Origin: an uncultured Prevotellaceae bacterium
GTDB taxonomy: Bacteria; Bacteroidota; Bacteroidia; Bacteroidales; Bacteroidaceae
Direction of reading: 5' to 3'
NCBI GenBank assembly: GCA_902800435.1
Contig: CADCEQ010000003.1
Span: 36,705-100,704, forward strand
DNA length: 64,000 nt
The notes under the pieces are model-generated. The model was not told the origin of the DNA and made no database searches. It was given only the letters and a program-made list of their open reading frames with translations. The position numbers and the translations under genes were made by a program. This document shows, in pieces, positions 40,058 to 48,276 of this stretch (positions within the stretch are counted from its first letter, which is position 1; each line of letters opens with the position of its first letter).

Positions 40058-41909
40058 TTCCCTCGGCATCGGTACCGCAGAGGTGGTGCAGCTCGGCGAC
40101 GGTGCCGTGCTCCACGAAGTGGTCGGTGGGCAGTCCGAGGCGGGTGACGCGCGTCGTGTAGCCGTGGTCGGAGAGCCACTCCGTGACGGCAGAGCCAAGA
40201 CCGCCGTCCCTGACGCCGTTCTCGACGGTGACGACGCGGCTGAACCTGCGGCCCACCTCGTGGAGGATGTCCTCGTCGAGGGGCTTCAGGAAGCGCATGT
40301 CGTACATGGCGGCTCCCGTCTCCTTGGCAGCCTTCAGGGCTTCGTTGCCGATGGGGCCTATGCTGAGCACGGCGACGTCGTTGCCGCTGAGCAGGCGTCG
40401 GCCCGTGCCTACCTTGACGGCCTCCAAGGGGCAGCGCCACTCCTTAAGCACGCCGCCGCCACGGGGGTAGCGTATGACGAACGGCCCCTGGTCGGGCAGC
40501 TGGGCGGTATACATCAGCCGGCGCAGCTCGTGCTCGTCCATCGGCGAGGCGATGGTCAGGTTGGGAACGGGTCGCAGGGCGGCCAGGTCGAAGGCGCCGT
40601 GGTGCGTGGGGCCGTCCTCGCCGACCAGTCCGGCTCGGTCGAAGCAGAAGACGACGTGCAGCCCGAGCAGGGCCACGTCGTGTATGATGTTGTCGTAGGC
40701 CCTCTGAGCGAAGGCCGAGTAGATGTTGCAGAAGGGGATGAGGCCGTCCTTGGCCATTCCGCCCGAGAAGGTGACGGCGTGCCCCTCGGCAATGCCCACG
40801 TCGAACGTGCGCTCGGGCATCTCCTTCATCATGATGTTCATCGAGCAGCCCGAGGGCATGGCCGGCGTCACGCCTACAATCTTCGGGTTCTGCTTGGCCA
40901 GCTCCAGCAGCGTATGTCCGAACACGTCCTGATACTTCTGGGGCTTGTCGGGGTTGTTGTCGACCAGCCGTTCGCCCGTGTCAGGGTTGAACTTGCCCGG
41001 CGCGTGCCAGGTGGTGACGTCCTTCTCGGCCGGTGCGTAGCCGTGACCTTTCTGCGTGTGGATATGCAGCAGCTTCGGCCCCTTCATGTCCTTGATTTCG
41101 CGGAGTATGCGCACCAGCTCCTTGACGTCGTGGCCGTCGGACGGTCCGAAGTAGCGGATGTTCATGCCCTCGAAGATGTTCTGCTGGTGGGAGAGGGCGC
41201 TCTTGATGGCGTTCGACAGGCGGATAAGTCCCTTCCGCCGGTCGTCGTTCATCATGCCCCTGCCGTGCAGCCACCGGCCGGCCTTGAAGCGCAGGCTGTT
41301 GTAGGTCTTGTTGGTGTTGAGGCCCAGCAGGTATTGCTTCATGCCGCCTACGGAGCGGTCGATCGACATGTTGTTGTCGTTGAGGATGATGAGCAGGTCG
41401 TTGGGCGACGACGAGACGTTGTTCAGTCCTTCAAAGGCCAGTCCGCCCGACATGGCACCGTCGCCGATGACGGCCACCACCTTGCGGTTCTCGCCCTGCC
41501 GCTTGGCTGCAACGGCCATACCGAGCGCTGCCGAGATGCTGTTCGAGGCGTGTCCGCAGGCAAACGAGTCGTACTCGCTCTCCTGTGGCGACGGGAACGG
41601 GCGTATGCCGCCCAGCTTGCGGTTGGTGGCGAACTGCTCGCGGCGCCCGGTCAGAATCTTGTGGCCGTAAGCCTGATGGCCGACGTCCCAGACGATGCGG
41701 TCGTTGGGTGTGTCGAAGACGTAGTGCAGGGCGACGGTCAGCTCCGTCACGCCGAGGCTCGAGGCCAGGTGTCCGGGGTTCACCGACAGCTCCCTGACAA
41801 TGTCCTGCCGAAGCTCGTCGCAGACCTTCGGCAAATCGTCGACAGGCAGGCGACGGAGGTCTGACGGATAGTCAATACTTCTGAGTAGCCCTAATGTTTG
41901 TTCTTCCAT
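40032..41909 (-). CDS. dxs: 1-deoxy-D-xylulose-5-phosphate synthase
   Basis: 625 residues; condenses pyruvate and glyceraldehyde 3-phosphate using thiamine diphosphate, the first step of the MEP isoprenoid pathway. Seen: [19 protein letters not shown], the ThDP motif [25 protein letters not shown], and the transketolase pyrimidine-binding region [16 protein letters not shown]. The C-terminal eight residues come from an intergenic-type repeat. First gene of the dxs-trkA-trkH-phosphatase operon; its -7 box lies 7 bases before the ATG. Confidence 0.96.
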   Translation of the reverse strand: MEEQTLGLLRSIDYPSDLRRLPVDDLPKVCDELRQDIVRELSVNPGHLASSLGVTELTVALHYVFDTPNDRIVWDVGHQAYGHKILTGRREQFATNRKLGGIRPFPSPQESEYDSFACGHASNSISAALGMAVAAKRQGENRKVVAVIGDGAMSGGLAFEGLNNVSSSPNDLLIILNDNNMSIDRSVGGMKQYLLGLNTNKTYNSLRFKAGRWLHGRGMMNDDRRKGLIRLSNAIKSALSHQQNIFEGMNIRYFGPSDGHDVKELVRILREIKDMKGPKLLHIHTQKGHGYAPAEKDVTTWHAPGKFNPDTGERLVDNNPDKPQKYQDVFGHTLLELAKQNPKIVGVTPAMPSGCSMNIMMKEMPERTFDVGIAEGHAVTFSGGMAKDGLIPFCNIYSAFAQRAYDNIIHDVALLGLHVVFCFDRAGLVGEDGPTHHGAFDLAALRPVPNLTIASPMDEHELRRLMYTAQLPDQGPFVIRYPRGGGVLKEWRCPLEAVKVGTGRRLLSGNDVAVLSIGPIGNEALKAAKETGAAMYDMRFLKPLDEDILHEVGRRFSRVVTVENGVRDGGLGSAVTEWLSDHGYTTRVTRLGLPTDHFVEHGTVAELHHLCGTDAEGIKSKIENP

Positions 41910-41916
41910 TTGGGTG

Positions 41917-41924
41917 CAAAGTTA
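41917..41924 (-). promoter_or_regulatory. -7 box of the dxs operon
   Basis: CAAAGTTA on plus (TAACTTTG on minus), 7 bases before the ATG: nearly leaderless. Confidence 0.65.
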
Positions 41925-42412
41925 CACAAAAAAATCTGATACACCATACTTTTATGCAAGATTTATTCTTTCCCGCCGCTTTCCCGACGTTCTTTCAGGG
42001 CAAGGAGTGTAAAGAAAATAGTCAAAAAAAACGTCAGTTGGGAGGATGATTCTGGAAACGGAATGGGGCGAAAAAGGGCTCTGCGGAGGCTGGAAAAGCG
42101 CGTGGGGCGGCCTGAGAATGCTAACCCGGCGGGTTGGTCGGAGCAAACCGCCGGGTTAGTGCCGCCAACCGGCCGGTTTGACGGCGCCAAAAAGGGGGCT
42201 TGGCGGCGCTATTCAGGGGCGTTTTGAGGGGGTGACGCCAGACGGTTTTGGCGTAGACGGGTGGTAATCAAGCGGTTGGCTTATGGGCCAAAACTCGCGT
42301 ATTTGCGGCCAACAGGGCGGTTGCTGGCTGCCACGCGAGTATGGCGAGGCGGTTTGTCAAGGTTTTTACGGTTTTTTGCGCAGAAAAACTTGCTGATATG
42401 GCGGAATTTTTG
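41925..42412. other. Palindrome-rich GC intergenic region
   Basis: About 490 bases with no convincing gene. From 42060 on it is crowded with short GC palindromes: CTAACCCGGCGGGTT (42121-42135) pairs with AAACCGCCGGGTTAG (42145-42159), then AACCGGCCGGTTTG and many CGCC/GGCG units. No transposase and no direct repeats were found. It may be a decayed repeat element or encode a structured RNA. Confidence 0.45.
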
Positions 42413-42420
42413 TACTTTTG
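42413..42420 (+). promoter_or_regulatory. -7 box of panE
   Basis: TACTTTTG, 8 bases before the ATG at 42429. Confidence 0.55.
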
Positions 42421-42428
42421 CACCCTGT

Positions 42429-43334
42429 ATGAAATACGGAGTAATAGGAACAGGAGCCATTGGCGGCTACTACGGCGCCAAGCTGGCACGGGCAGGACAG
42501 GAGGTGCACTTCCTGCTGCACAAAGACTATGAGTACGTGAAGGCGAACGGCCTGCAGGTGGACTCCTGCGACGGCTCGTTCCACATCGAGGCTAACGCCT
42601 ACGCCCGGACGGAGGACATGCCGCCGTGCGACGTCGTGCTGGTGTGCATCAAGTCGGTGAACAACCACCTGCTGAAGTCGCTGCTGCCGCCGCTGCTGCA
42701 TGACAACACGCTCGTGGTGATGATTCAGAACGGCATTGGCGTTGAGCAGGATGTGCAGCTGATGTTCCCCCAAGTGCAGCTCTGTGCCGGACTGGCCTTT
42801 ATCTGTTCGGCAAAGACCGAGCCGGGGCGCGTCAGCCACCAATGCTACGGCAGCATCAACCTGGCCAACTACTCGTGTCGCGACGAGGCGCTGTTCGAGG
42901 CTGTGGTCAGCGACTTCCGCAAGGCCGACATCCAGACGGGCGAGGTGGAGTATCACGAGGCACGCTGGAAGAAGGCCGTGTGGAACATGCCCTTCAACGG
43001 CATGACCGTAGCCCTGCACACGCAGACCGACCTGCTGCTGAAGAATCCCTCGACGCGCCAGCTTATCCGCGACCAGATGATGGAGGTGGTCGGAGCGTCG
43101 CGTGCCTTGGGCGTGAGCGGTGTCGACGAGGCGTTTGTCGAGAAGATGATCCAGATGACCGACGAGATGACGCCCTACTCGCCGTCGATGCGACTGGACT
43201 ACGACTTCCACCGTCCGATGGAGATACATTATCTTTATACGCGCCCGATAGAGATAGCCCGCGAGGCCGGTTTCCGCATGCCGAAACTGGAAATGTTGGA
43301 AGCCGAGCTAAAATTCTTGGAGAAAAACTTGTAG
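42429..43334 (+). CDS. panE: 2-dehydropantoate 2-reductase
   Basis: 301 residues; NADPH-dependent reduction of ketopantoate to pantoate for coenzyme A synthesis. The N terminus starts with the dinucleotide-binding loop VIGTGAIGGYYGAKLARAG, followed by VLVCIKSVNNH and MIQNGIGVEQDV. The catalytic-lysine region is EARWKKAVWNMPFNGMTVAL. I chose ATG 42429 because it begins the Rossmann strand and lies just after the -7 box; an upstream in-frame ATG at 42261 would add 56 unlikely residues. The ketopantoate-reductase family also includes paralogues of unknown substrate. Confidence 0.9.
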   Translation: MKYGVIGTGAIGGYYGAKLARAGQEVHFLLHKDYEYVKANGLQVDSCDGSFHIEANAYARTEDMPPCDVVLVCIKSVNNHLLKSLLPPLLHDNTLVVMIQNGIGVEQDVQLMFPQVQLCAGLAFICSAKTEPGRVSHQCYGSINLANYSCRDEALFEAVVSDFRKADIQTGEVEYHEARWKKAVWNMPFNGMTVALHTQTDLLLKNPSTRQLIRDQMMEVVGASRALGVSGVDEAFVEKMIQMTDEMTPYSPSMRLDYDFHRPMEIHYLYTRPIEIAREAGFRMPKLEMLEAELKFLEKNL

Positions 43335-43351
43335 ATTACATAAAAACTTCA

Positions 43352-43359
43352 TATATTTG
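43352..43359 (+). promoter_or_regulatory. -7 box of the lipoate/glycine cleavage operon
   Basis: TATATTTG, 20 bases before the lplA-like ATG at 43380. No glycine-riboswitch-like leader is possible in so short a UTR. Confidence 0.5.
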
Positions 43360-43379
43360 CAGTCGCTAACCTGAAATGT

Positions 43380-44069
43380 ATGAAGTACATACTGCTGCCC
43401 GATGACAAACAGCGACGTTTATCGTTCCATTTAGCAATGGAGGAGTATGTGGCCCGCCGTCTCGACGAGCCCGACTACTTCTTTACATGGCAGGTGGAGC
43501 CGACGGTCATCTGCGGGCGCAATCAGGTATTGGAGAACGAGGTGAACCTCGACTACTGCCGCGAGCACGGCATCGAGGTGTTCCGTCGGAAGAGCGGCGG
43601 CGGCTGCGTCTATGCCGACCGCGACAACCTGATGCTGTCGTTCGTCACCGCCGAGCAGAACGTGAACTTCGCCTTCAACCGCTTTGTCAACATGATTCTG
43701 CTGGTGCTGAGGAAGATGGGCGTCGAGGCCACGGGCACCAGTCATAACGACATCATGATAGGCGACAGAAAGGTCTGCGGTACGGCTTGCAGGACTACGC
43801 CCCAAGGGTGCATCGTACACAGCACGCTGCTCTACGACACCAACATGGACAACATGCTGCAGGCCATCACGCCGAGCCGCGAGAAGCTGCAGGCGAAGGG
43901 CATCGAGAGCGTGCGCCAGCGCATCACCTTATTAAAAGAATATACACAGCTGACCCTTGATGAGGTGAAGTCGCTCGTCCGCGAGACGCTCTGCAGCGGC
44001 GAGCGCATGCTGACGGCAGCCGACGTTGTCGGGATAGAGGCATTGGAGAAGAACTATCAATTAACATAA
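43380..44069 (+). CDS. lplA: Lipoate-protein ligase A family protein
   Basis: 229 residues of the biotin/lipoate A/B ligase fold. Signature VFRRKSGGGCVYADRDNLMLSFV (lipoate-binding RRxSGGG) and GTSHNDIMIGDRKVCGTACR with the conserved Lys. Shorter than E. coli LplA, lacking its C-terminal accessory domain, as in many Bacteroidetes versions. It lies 4 bases before gcvT, so its likely substrate is the GcvH protein of the same operon. Ligase versus octanoyl-transferase activity cannot be decided from sequence. Confidence 0.87.
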   Translation: MKYILLPDDKQRRLSFHLAMEEYVARRLDEPDYFFTWQVEPTVICGRNQVLENEVNLDYCREHGIEVFRRKSGGGCVYADRDNLMLSFVTAEQNVNFAFNRFVNMILLVLRKMGVEATGTSHNDIMIGDRKVCGTACRTTPQGCIVHSTLLYDTNMDNMLQAITPSREKLQAKGIESVRQRITLLKEYTQLTLDEVKSLVRETLCSGERMLTAADVVGIEALEKNYQLT

Positions 44070-44073
44070 GACT

Positions 44074-45180
44074 ATGGCAATAAAACAAGAGTTAGAGAAA
44101 CAGAAAGAAAAGCGGACGTGTCTGTATGAGAACCACATTGCCGAGGGTGCCTTCCTGGCTCCGTTTGCAGGCTTTGTGATGCCTATACAGTACAAGAACA
44201 TCCAGCTGGAGCACCTGGCTGTGCGCAACAACTGCGGACTGTTCGACGTCTCGCACATGGGCGAGGTGACCGTGAAGGGCAAGGATGCCGAGCGCTACGT
44301 GAACCACATCTTCACGAACGACGTGACGGGCATGCCCGTGGGCAAGATCATTTACGGCATGATGTGCTACGACAACGGCGGCACGGTCGACGACCTGCTG
44401 GTCTACAAGCTCGGCGAGCAGGACTTCTTCCTCGTCATCAACGCCGCCAACATCGACAAGGACTGGGCGTGGATGCAGGAGCATGCTGCAGGATTCGACA
44501 TCGACCTGCAGAACCAGAGCGACCTATATGGTCAGATAGCCATTCAGGGACCAGAGTCGGAGCACATCGTCGAGACAGTGCTCGGGCTGGCTTGCTCTGA
44601 CCTGGTGTTCTATACCAGCAAGGTCATTGGCGACGTCATCATCAGCCGCACAGGCTATACCGGCGAGGACGGCTTCGAAATCTATGCCTCGCACGACTAC
44701 ATCCGCGAGAGCTGGGAGAAGCTGATTGCCGCCAAGGTGCAGCCCTGCGGACTGGGCTGCCGCGACACGCTGCGCTTCGAGGTGGGACTGCCGCTCTACG
44801 GCGACGAACTCTCTGAGGACATCACGCCCGTGATGGCCGGTCTGACGATGTTCGTCAAGTTCGACAAGCCGGAGTTCATCGGCCGCGAGGCCCTGCTGAA
44901 GCAGAAGACCGAGGGCGTTAGCCGCAAGCTCGTCGGCATCGAACTGCACGACAAGGCTATCCCCCGTCACGGCTACACCGTACTCAACATGGACGGCGAG
45001 CCCATCGGCGAGGTGACTACGGGCTACCACACCATCTCTACCGACAAGAGCGTCTGCATGGCACTCGTCGACACGGCCTACGCCGCCCTCGGCACCGACG
45101 TGCAGATACAGATTCGCAAGAAGACGTTCCCCGGAACGGTTGTCAAGAAGCAATTCTATAACAAAAGCTATAAAAAATGA
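44074..45180 (+). CDS. gcvT: Glycine cleavage system T protein (aminomethyltransferase)
   Basis: 368 residues; transfers the methylene group from aminomethyl-lipoyl-GcvH to tetrahydrofolate, releasing ammonia. Seen: FAGFVMPIQY, LFDVSHMGEVTVKGKDAERYVNHI, the folate-site region GYTGEDGFEIY and LGCRDTLRFEVGLPLYGDEL. Full length. Its stop overlaps the gcvH start by 4 bases, typical of this operon's translational coupling. Confidence 0.96.
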   Translation: MAIKQELEKQKEKRTCLYENHIAEGAFLAPFAGFVMPIQYKNIQLEHLAVRNNCGLFDVSHMGEVTVKGKDAERYVNHIFTNDVTGMPVGKIIYGMMCYDNGGTVDDLLVYKLGEQDFFLVINAANIDKDWAWMQEHAAGFDIDLQNQSDLYGQIAIQGPESEHIVETVLGLACSDLVFYTSKVIGDVIISRTGYTGEDGFEIYASHDYIRESWEKLIAAKVQPCGLGCRDTLRFEVGLPLYGDELSEDITPVMAGLTMFVKFDKPEFIGREALLKQKTEGVSRKLVGIELHDKAIPRHGYTVLNMDGEPIGEVTTGYHTISTDKSVCMALVDTAYAALGTDVQIQIRKKTFPGTVVKKQFYNKSYKK

Positions 45181-45557
45181 GTAAGGTAATCGAAGGACTC
45201 TACTACTCGGAGTCGCACGAATATGTAAGAGTAGAAGGTGAGTATGGCTACGTTGGTATTACCGACTATGCCCAGAACGCATTAGGCAACGTGGTGTATG
45301 TCGACATGCCCGACGTTGACGACGAGGTGACGGCCGGCGAGGAGTTTGGCGCCGTGGAGAGCGTGAAGGCTGCCTCCGACCTGATTTCGCCCGTCAGCGG
45401 CACCGTCGCTGAGGTGAACGAGGCCCTCGACGACCAGCCTGAGCTGGTGAACCAGGATGCCTACGAGAACTGGATTATCAAGGTGGAGATGAGCGACAAG
45501 GCAGAGCTTGACAACCTGATGGACGCCAAGGCCTACGAAGAATTCTGCGCGAAATGA
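45177..45557 (+). CDS. gcvH: Glycine cleavage system H protein
   Basis: 126 residues; the lipoylated shuttle protein. The lipoyl-lysine is Lys64 in GAVESVKAASDLISPVSG. The surrounding beta-barrel sequence (HEYVRVEGEYGYVGITDYAQNALGNVVYVDMP) is canonical. Overlaps gcvT and gcvPA by 4 bases each. The lipoate ligase gene at the operon start is its probable modifier. Confidence 0.97.
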   Translation: MSKVIEGLYYSESHEYVRVEGEYGYVGITDYAQNALGNVVYVDMPDVDDEVTAGEEFGAVESVKAASDLISPVSGTVAEVNEALDDQPELVNQDAYENWIIKVEMSDKAELDNLMDAKAYEEFCAK

Positions 45558-46870
45558 CCTATAAGTATTTCCCCCATACCGAGGAAGACCTGCAGGCGAT
45601 GCTCTCAACCGTAGGCATCGATTCTCTCGATGCCTTATACCCCCAGATTCCCGAAGACATCCGCTTCCGCGGCGACTATAAGCTGCCGTCGGAGATGAGC
45701 GAACTGGAGGTGCGCCAGCTCTTCGAGAAACTCGGCCAGCAGAACAAGCCGCTCGTGTGCTTCGCCGGTGGCGGCGTCTACGACCACTACACGCCGTCGG
45801 TCATTCCCAATCTGCTGCAGCGCTCGGAGCTGCTGACCTCGTACACGCCGTATCAGGCCGAGATCTCGCAGGGCACGCTGCACTATATCTTTGAGTATCA
45901 GTCGATGATGGCCGAGCTGACGGGCATGGACATCTCGAACGCCTCGATGTATGACGGTACGACCGCTACGGCCGAGGCCATGATGATGGCTGTGGCCGCC
46001 GGAAAGAAGCAGCGCAAGGTGCTCGTCTCTGAAACCATCGACCCCAAGACGCTTGCCGTCGTCAAGACCTACGCCCACTTCCACGACATCGAACTGGAGA
46101 TGGTTGCTGCCGTCGACGGCGTCACCTCGAAGGAGAGCCTTGAGGCGCTGCTGGCACAGGGCGGCGTGGCCGGTGTGGTGGTCCAGCAGCCCAACTACTT
46201 CGGCATCGTCGAGGACTACAGCGGGTTTGCCGACCTCTGTCATCAACAGAAGGCACTCCTGATTATGAACAGCGTGGCCGCCGACCTTGCCGTGCTGAAG
46301 ACGCCGGGCGAGTGGGGGGCTGACATTGCCGTGGGCGACGGCCAGTCGCTGGGCATTCCCATGCAGTGGGGTGGCCCGTACGTTGGCTACATGTGCTGCA
46401 CGGAAAAGCTCATCCGCAAGATGCCGGGCCGCATCGTCGGCAAGACGGTCGACAACCGCGGACAGCGCGCCTTCGTACTGACGCTCCAGGCCCGCGAACA
46501 GCACATCCGTCGGCAGAAGGCCACGTCGAACATCTGCTCGAATCAGTCGCTGATGGCGTTGTGGGTGACGGTCTACATGTCGCTCATGGGTAAGCAGGGA
46601 CTGAAGGAGGCTGCCGAGCTGAGCTATGCCGGTGCCCACTATCTCTGCGACGAACTGCTGAAGACGGGACGTTTCTCACTGGTATATGACAAGCCGTTCT
46701 TCAACGAGTTCTACGTCAACTATGACGGCGATGCCGATGCGCTCTGCCAGCGTTTCACCGATGCCGGTTTCCTTGGTGGTGTCCGTCTTGGCCGTGGCTT
46801 CCTCTTTGCCGTCACCGAGAAGCGTTCGAAAGAAGAAATTGATAACCTTGTAAAGATTGCTGCCCTATGA
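45554..46870 (+). CDS. gcvPA: Glycine dehydrogenase (decarboxylating) subunit 1
   Basis: 438 residues; the N-terminal half-type subunit of the P protein (PLP-dependent glycine decarboxylase). The start region YFPHTEEDLQAML and CFAGGGVYDHYTPSVI, YTPYQAEISQGTLHYIFEYQSMMAELTGMDISNASMYDG are diagnostic. It has the aminotransferase fold but not the PLP lysine, which is in GcvPB. Coupled by 4-base overlaps to both neighbours. The split P protein is the arrangement known from Firmicutes and thermophiles. Confidence 0.96.
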   Translation: MTYKYFPHTEEDLQAMLSTVGIDSLDALYPQIPEDIRFRGDYKLPSEMSELEVRQLFEKLGQQNKPLVCFAGGGVYDHYTPSVIPNLLQRSELLTSYTPYQAEISQGTLHYIFEYQSMMAELTGMDISNASMYDGTTATAEAMMMAVAAGKKQRKVLVSETIDPKTLAVVKTYAHFHDIELEMVAAVDGVTSKESLEALLAQGGVAGVVVQQPNYFGIVEDYSGFADLCHQQKALLIMNSVAADLAVLKTPGEWGADIAVGDGQSLGIPMQWGGPYVGYMCCTEKLIRKMPGRIVGKTVDNRGQRAFVLTLQAREQHIRRQKATSNICSNQSLMALWVTVYMSLMGKQGLKEAAELSYAGAHYLCDELLKTGRFSLVYDKPFFNEFYVNYDGDADALCQRFTDAGFLGGVRLGRGFLFAVTEKRSKEEIDNLVKIAAL

Positions 46871-48276
46871 ACAACCGACTTTATGGAAACTTGATTTTTG
46901 AACTGTCGCAAGAGGGTCGCAAAGGTTACAGTCTGCCCAAGAACCGCTTCGGCGATTACAAGGTGCCGCAGGAACTGCGCCGACAGAGCGACGCCGAACT
47001 GCCCGAATGCGACGAGATGACCGTGGTGCGCCACTATACCAACCTTTCTAATAATAACTTTGGCGTTGACACGGGCTTCTATCCCCTCGGCTCCTGCACA
47101 ATGAAGTACAATCCGAAAATCAACGAGGAGATGGCCGCCCTGCCGCAGTTCCAGAATCTGCATCCGCTGCAGCCCGCCGAGACGGTAATGGGTGCCCAGG
47201 CAGTTGTCACGCTGTTAGAGCGTTCGCTTTGTGCATTGACGGGCTTGGCTCACTTCACTTTCAAGCCTTACGCAGGTGCTCACGGTGAGTTGACGGGACT
47301 GATGGTCATCGACAACTACCACCGTTCGCGTGGCGACTTTCAACGCAAGAAGGTGATTGTTCCTGACAGTGCCCACGGCACGAACCCGGCCTCAGCAGCC
47401 GTCTGTGGCCTGGAGATTGTCGAGGTGAAGTCGCAGGCCGACGGCACCGTTGACCTCGACGACCTCCACCGCATGTGTTCTCTATGCGGCGATCGCATCG
47501 CCGCCATGATGATGACGAACCCCAACACCCTCGGCCTCTTCGAGACCCATATCCCGGAGATTGCCGCACTCATCCACGACTGTGGCGGACTGATGTACTA
47601 CGACGGTGCCAACCTGAACCCGATGCTCGGCGTCTGCCGTCCCGGCGACATGGGCTTCGACGTGATGCACATCAATCTGCACAAGACTTTCTCAACGCCT
47701 CATGGCGGCGGCGGTCCCGGTGCCGGTCCTGTCGGCGTGCGCGAGGGCTTGGAGATGTTCTTCCCGGAGGTGTCGCCTTATCACGGAAACTTCGCTGTGG
47801 CCATCCGTGCCTACGCCTACATCCTCTCCTTGGGACGTGAGCACGTGAAGGAGGTCGGCTCTCTGGCTACGCTCAATGCCAACTACATCAAGGAGTCGCT
47901 GAAAGATGTCTACGAGCTGCCCATCGACACGACCTGCTGCCATGAGTTCGTCTTCGACGGACTGAAGGACAAGAGCACGGGCGTTACGACGATGGACGTG
48001 GCGAAGCGTCTGCTCGACTACGGCTACCACGCCCCGACCATCTACTTCCCCCTGCTGTTCCACGAGAGCCTGATGATTGAGCCGACGGAGAACGAGTCGA
48101 AGGAGACGCTCGACGGCTTCATTGCCGTGATGCGGAAGATTGCCGAGGAGGCCAAGACCGACCCCGACCTGGTGAAGTCGGCTCCGCACAACACCCCCAT
48201 CGGGCGCGTCGACGACGTGCTGGCCGCCAAGCATCCGATAACTACTTATAAGCAACTGAAGAATGACACAAACTGA
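46867..48276 (+). CDS. gcvPB: Glycine dehydrogenase (decarboxylating) subunit 2
   Basis: 469 residues; catalytic P-protein subunit. The PLP-binding Lys273 lies in MHINLHKTFSTPHGGGGPGAG; GFYPLGSCTMKYNPKINEE is the typical N-terminal motif. Around residues 204-210 the sequence MCSLCGDR looks like a short insertion relative to the family. It is coded by a hairpin (47482-47505) that recurs in lpdA. Overlaps gcvPA by 4 bases and lpdA by 14. Confidence 0.96.
   Translation: MNNRLYGNLIFELSQEGRKGYSLPKNRFGDYKVPQELRRQSDAELPECDEMTVVRHYTNLSNNNFGVDTGFYPLGSCTMKYNPKINEEMAALPQFQNLHPLQPAETVMGAQAVVTLLERSLCALTGLAHFTFKPYAGAHGELTGLMVIDNYHRSRGDFQRKKVIVPDSAHGTNPASAAVCGLEIVEVKSQADGTVDLDDLHRMCSLCGDRIAAMMMTNPNTLGLFETHIPEIAALIHDCGGLMYYDGANLNPMLGVCRPGDMGFDVMHINLHKTFSTPHGGGGPGAGPVGVREGLEMFFPEVSPYHGNFAVAIRAYAYILSLGREHVKEVGSLATLNANYIKESLKDVYELPIDTTCCHEFVFDGLKDKSTGVTTMDVAKRLLDYGYHAPTIYFPLLFHESLMIEPTENESKETLDGFIAVMRKIAEEAKTDPDLVKSAPHNTPIGRVDDVLAAKHPITTYKQLKNDTN
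47482..47505 (+). repeat. CTATGCGGCGA hairpin repeat, copy 1 (gcvPB)
   Basis: CTATGCGGCGATCGCATCGC continues CGCC, with the palindrome GGCGAT-CGC-ATCGCC inside. It is nearly identical to 48569-48592, is in frame, and codes LCGDRIAA. Confidence 0.5.

Noticed and set aside
38640..41864. 1074-codon open frame antisense to trkA and dxs
   Set aside because: It mirrors two certain genes; composition ([19 protein letters not shown]) is typical of antisense translation, and there is no promoter or homology.
42261..42428. Upstream in-frame start for panE
   Set aside because: The extra 56 residues lie in palindromic DNA and the -7 box sits inside them.
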